From: Vicinamibacteria bacterium
Lineage (GTDB): Bacteria > Acidobacteriota > Vicinamibacteria > Vicinamibacterales > 2-12-FULL-66-21
Length of the DNA: 7,830 bases
Assembly: GCA_025937075.1 (NCBI GenBank)
Contig: JAICSD010000206.1
Location: forward strand, 1-7,830
Reading direction: 5' to 3'
In this document: positions 6,365-7,830 of the stretch, piece after piece
Layout: every line of letters starts with the position of its first letter
Numbering within the stretch: the first letter of the stretch is position 1
Made by a program: the position numbers and the translations under genes
The notes under the pieces: model-generated
Database searches by the model: none
What the model was told of the DNA's origin: nothing
Seen by the model: only the letters and a program-made list of their open reading frames with translations

Positions 6365-6919
6365 CTACTGCCGTTTCGACGAGGGCGGCACCATTCCCTT
6401 GATGCGGAAATACGTCACGAGGTTCCCGTAATGCTCGTTGAGGTGCCCCGTGTTCGAGAGCAGCGACGCGACGCGCGCGGACTGGCCCGAGCCGAACGGG
6501 TTATTGACGGGCTGGCCGGCGGCAGCATCGGTCAGCGCGTTGAACGCTTGATCGCAGTACGCATTCGAGTCCGCTATCGCTTTCACGATTGCGGCCTTCG
6601 TGGTCGCTGTCTTCTCGAAGTGATCCTCTTCGAAGGGCGTCTTCTCCCCCCTGGCCGCCGAACAGTAGACGTAGCTCGTGCCCGCCACGTGCGCGAGGAT
6701 CTGACCGAACGTGCGTACGCTGTCCACCGGCTTGAACGAGTAGTTCTCCTCGGGCATCTGGTCCGCGGACTCGACGATGTTCCGCTTCGCGCTGTTCCAG
6801 GCGTTCCTGACGGCCTGACTGAACGAATGGTCTGAGGCGGACGCCGGGCGCTGCTGCTGCGCCGACAGCGTACCCGCCGCCACGATGGCCAGGGCCACCG
6901 CTGCTCCTGCTCCTCGCAT
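6365..6919 (-). CDS. Secreted DinB-like four-helix-bundle protein
   Basis: A protein of 184 residues. A signal peptide (MRGAGAAVALAIVAAGTLSA, about 1-20) is followed by a DinB/YfiT-type helical bundle. The family's metal triad appears complete: H77 in QILAHVAG and the pair H159/H163 in GHLNEHYGNLVTYFR. NAWNSAKRNIVESADQMPEENYSFKP (39-64) and VRTFGQILAH (68-77) are typical of the class. Family members bind a divalent metal; some are thiol-dependent transferases, and most have no known role. The export signal points to the periplasm, away from DNA, so no link to DNA damage is implied. Cysteines are at 86 and 122. The ATG at 6919 was chosen for the signal peptide and an AAAGGAG 6 bases upstream; the open frame extends far upstream, but that part is a shadow of the divergent permease. 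It is first in a likely operon with the amidohydrolase and VWA genes. Confidence 0.87.
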   Translation of the reverse strand: MRGAGAAVALAIVAAGTLSAQQQRPASASDHSFSQAVRNAWNSAKRNIVESADQMPEENYSFKPVDSVRTFGQILAHVAGTSYVYCSAARGEKTPFEEDHFEKTATTKAAIVKAIADSNAYCDQAFNALTDAAAGQPVNNPFGSGQSARVASLLSNTGHLNEHYGNLVTYFRIKGMVPPSSKRQ

Positions 6920-6925
6920 CGGACG

Positions 6926-6932
6926 CTCCTTT
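6926..6932 (-). promoter_or_regulatory. Strong Shine-Dalgarno AAAGGAG for the DinB-like gene
   Basis: AAAGGAG on the minus strand lies 6 bases before the ATG at 6919. It is the best ribosome site in the window and fixes the start of the 184-residue form. Confidence 0.75.
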
Positions 6933-6940
6933 GCAGTTTC

Positions 6941-6966
6941 CGTAACACGCAACGCCGGTTGCGTTC
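6941..6966. repeat. Third, diverged copy of the CGCAAC/GTTGCG palindrome
   Basis: Arms ACGCAAC (6947-6953) and GTTGCGT (6958-6964) form a perfect 7-bp stem with loop GCCG. The preceding TTCCGTA (6939-6945) also precedes the second unit at 6306-6360 (TTCCGTA, 6330-6336), so shared ancestry is likely. It lies in the leader of the DinB-like gene, just upstream of its ribosome site. Confidence 0.5.
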
Positions 6967-6982
6967 TGTGGACTATGCCACA
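6967..6982. other. Perfect dyad TGTGG-ACTATG-CCACA in the divergent intergenic region
   Basis: Five-base arms flank a 6-bp spacer, a layout typical of a dimer-binding operator. It is placed between the repeat at 6941-6966 and the REPIN-like element, upstream of the DinB operon. I found no convincing -35/-10 pair that places it relative to a promoter. Confidence 0.25.
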
Positions 6983-6998
6983 ATCTGCAGGCGGTGGT

Positions 6999-7054
6999 GG
7001 CGGCCCTGAAAGGGCCGCCCTACAACGGTCGTTGGCGCCCCTTTCAGGGCCGCC
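6999..7054. repeat. REPIN-like inverted pair of GC-rich palindromes
   Basis: Unit one has arms GGCGGCCCT (6999-7007) and AGGGCCGCC (7011-7019) around GAA, a perfect 9-bp stem. Unit two has GGCGCCCCT (7034-7042) and AGGGCCGCC (7046-7054) around TTC, with one mismatch. Because the loops are complementary, the units are in opposite orientation. The outer 16 bases (6999-7014 and 7039-7054) are exact reverse complements. An inner CAACG/CGTTG (7023-7034) adds more pairing. The whole can fold into two small hairpins or one long one. A relative lies at 1570-1589. No RAYT transposase gene is in the window. It separates the divergent DinB operon and permease gene and may insulate them. Confidence 0.7.
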
Positions 7055-7105
7055 GAGACCGGCCGAAGTAAACAAAGCCCCGCGGTTTTCCGTCGAACAG
7101 ACAAC

Positions 7106-7830
7106 ATGGCCAGGCTCAAGTTCGCCTTCAGGATGCTGTTCAAGACGCCGTTCGTGACGATCATCGCGATCGTCTCGCTCGCGCTCGGCATCGGCGCCAA
7201 CGCCGCAATTTTCTCGTGCTTCAACCAGATGCTGCTGTCGTCGCTGCCCGTGCCGGATCCCGAGCAGCTCGTGAATCTCTCGGCACCCGGCCCGAAGCCG
7301 GGCTCGCAGTCTTGCAACCAGGCCGGCGACTGCGACGAGGTGTTCAGCTACGCAATGTTTCGCGACCTCCAGCGCGTGCAGAACGTGTTCACGGGCGTCG
7401 CGGCGCACCGGATCTTCGGCGCCAACCTGTCGTACCGTGGACAGACGCTCAACGGCGAAGGGCTGCTCGTCTCCGGCAGCTATTTTCCCGTGCTCGAGGT
7501 CACGCCGGCGCTCGGCCGCATGATTGGTCCGGTGGACGATCAGGCCGTCGGTGAATCCAAGGTCGTCGTCCTCAGCCATGCCTACTGGAGCACGCGGTTC
7601 GCATCGGACCCGAACGTGCTGAATCAGACGCTGATCGTGAACGGACAGACCTTGACGATCGTTGGCGTTGCGCCGCGCGGGTTCGAAGGCACGACGCTCG
7701 GCAGCCGGCCACAAGTCTTCGTGCCGATCACGCTGCGCGGCTTCATGGAACCCGGCTTCAACCGGTGGGCGAACCGCCAGACCTACTGGGCCTATCTCTT
7801 TGGACGATTGCGGCCGGGCGTGACGCTCGA
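7106..7830 (+). CDS. ADOP-type MacB/FtsX permease, N-terminal part (runs off the right edge)
   Basis: The frame is open from the ATG at 7106 to the window end, giving 241 full codons. After a short basic start (MARLKFAFRMLFKTP) comes a transmembrane helix at about 15-37, including SLALGIGANAAIFSCFN (24-40), the classic start of MacB/FtsX permeases. A periplasmic MacB_PCD domain follows, with PDPEQLVNL (50-58), FSYAMFRDLQ (80-89), VSGSYFPVL (122-130), GRMIGPVDD (137-145), VVLSHAYWSTRF (154-165), NGQTLTIVGVAPRGFEGTTLG (179-199) and YLFGRLRPGV (230-239). The match is to the acidobacterial duplicated orphan permeases, usually about 800 residues with two permease units, whose ATPase is encoded elsewhere. 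There is no ATPase gene upstream, as expected. C70 and C76 (SCNQAGDC) could form a disulfide in the periplasm. The Shine-Dalgarno is weak. Substrate unknown; related MacB systems transmit force to export or processes in the envelope. Confidence 0.9.
   Translation, partial: MARLKFAFRMLFKTPFVTIIAIVSLALGIGANAAIFSCFNQMLLSSLPVPDPEQLVNLSAPGPKPGSQSCNQAGDCDEVFSYAMFRDLQRVQNVFTGVAAHRIFGANLSYRGQTLNGEGLLVSGSYFPVLEVTPALGRMIGPVDDQAVGESKVVVLSHAYWSTRFASDPNVLNQTLIVNGQTLTIVGVAPRGFEGTTLGSRPQVFVPITLRGFMEPGFNRWANRQTYWAYLFGRLRPGVTL

Noticed and set aside
4609..6402. A 597-codon plus-strand open frame opposite the amidohydrolase
   Set aside because: It is arginine-rich with no recognisable domain, and lies antisense to a gene with clear family motifs and a signal peptide. 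GC-rich third positions keep such frames open by chance.
6999..7054. Intrinsic terminator or CRISPR-like repeat
   Set aside because: There is no T-tract for a terminator, and no regular repeat-spacer array; the inverted pair fits a REP doublet better.
6920..7714. Long N-terminal extension of the DinB-like frame
   Set aside because: The extension is antisense to the permease gene, while the signal peptide and AAAGGAG support the ATG at 6919.

Overview
The window looks like chromosomal DNA from a high-GC member of the Acidobacteriota, most likely a Vicinamibacteria-type lineage. This is inferred from gene content, with no database search. Clues are an orphan MacB/FtsX-type permease of the ADOP kind, a secreted VWA protein of the VWFA-related Acidobacterial type, a PhoB-type winged-helix protein with a single membrane anchor, a secreted DinB-like protein and an exported D-aminoacylase-like amidohydrolase. 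Strong GC at third codon positions produces many long antisense shadow reading frames; I discarded these.

Left part (1-2095): the 3' end of a plus-strand conserved protein that resembles the uncharacterised LIC_10091 family; a minus-strand secreted outer-membrane beta-barrel protein; a GC-rich palindrome; and a minus-strand protein that reads as a degenerate fragment of a sigma-54-interacting AAA+ domain without a P-loop. Middle (2096-3617): a 185-bp divergent intergenic region, then a two-gene plus-strand operon. The operon holds a winged-helix/transmembrane regulator and a leucine-carboxyl-methyltransferase-family SAM methyltransferase, joined by an ATGA overlap.

Right part (3650-6919): a minus-strand run of three exported proteins, DinB-like first, then the amidohydrolase, then the VWA protein. 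The last two overlap by four bases (ATGA). Palindromic repeats of one family lie both before and after the DinB gene. From 6920 to 7105 is a divergent intergenic region with a REPIN-like inverted pair of GC-rich palindromes. An ADOP-type permease then starts at 7106 and runs off the window.

I see no tRNA, rRNA, CRISPR array, transposase or phage gene. No clear new system stands out. The most notable items are the two palindromic repeat families, the P-loop-less AAA+ fragment divergent from the regulator/methyltransferase pair, and the amidohydrolase with a rebuilt metal site.
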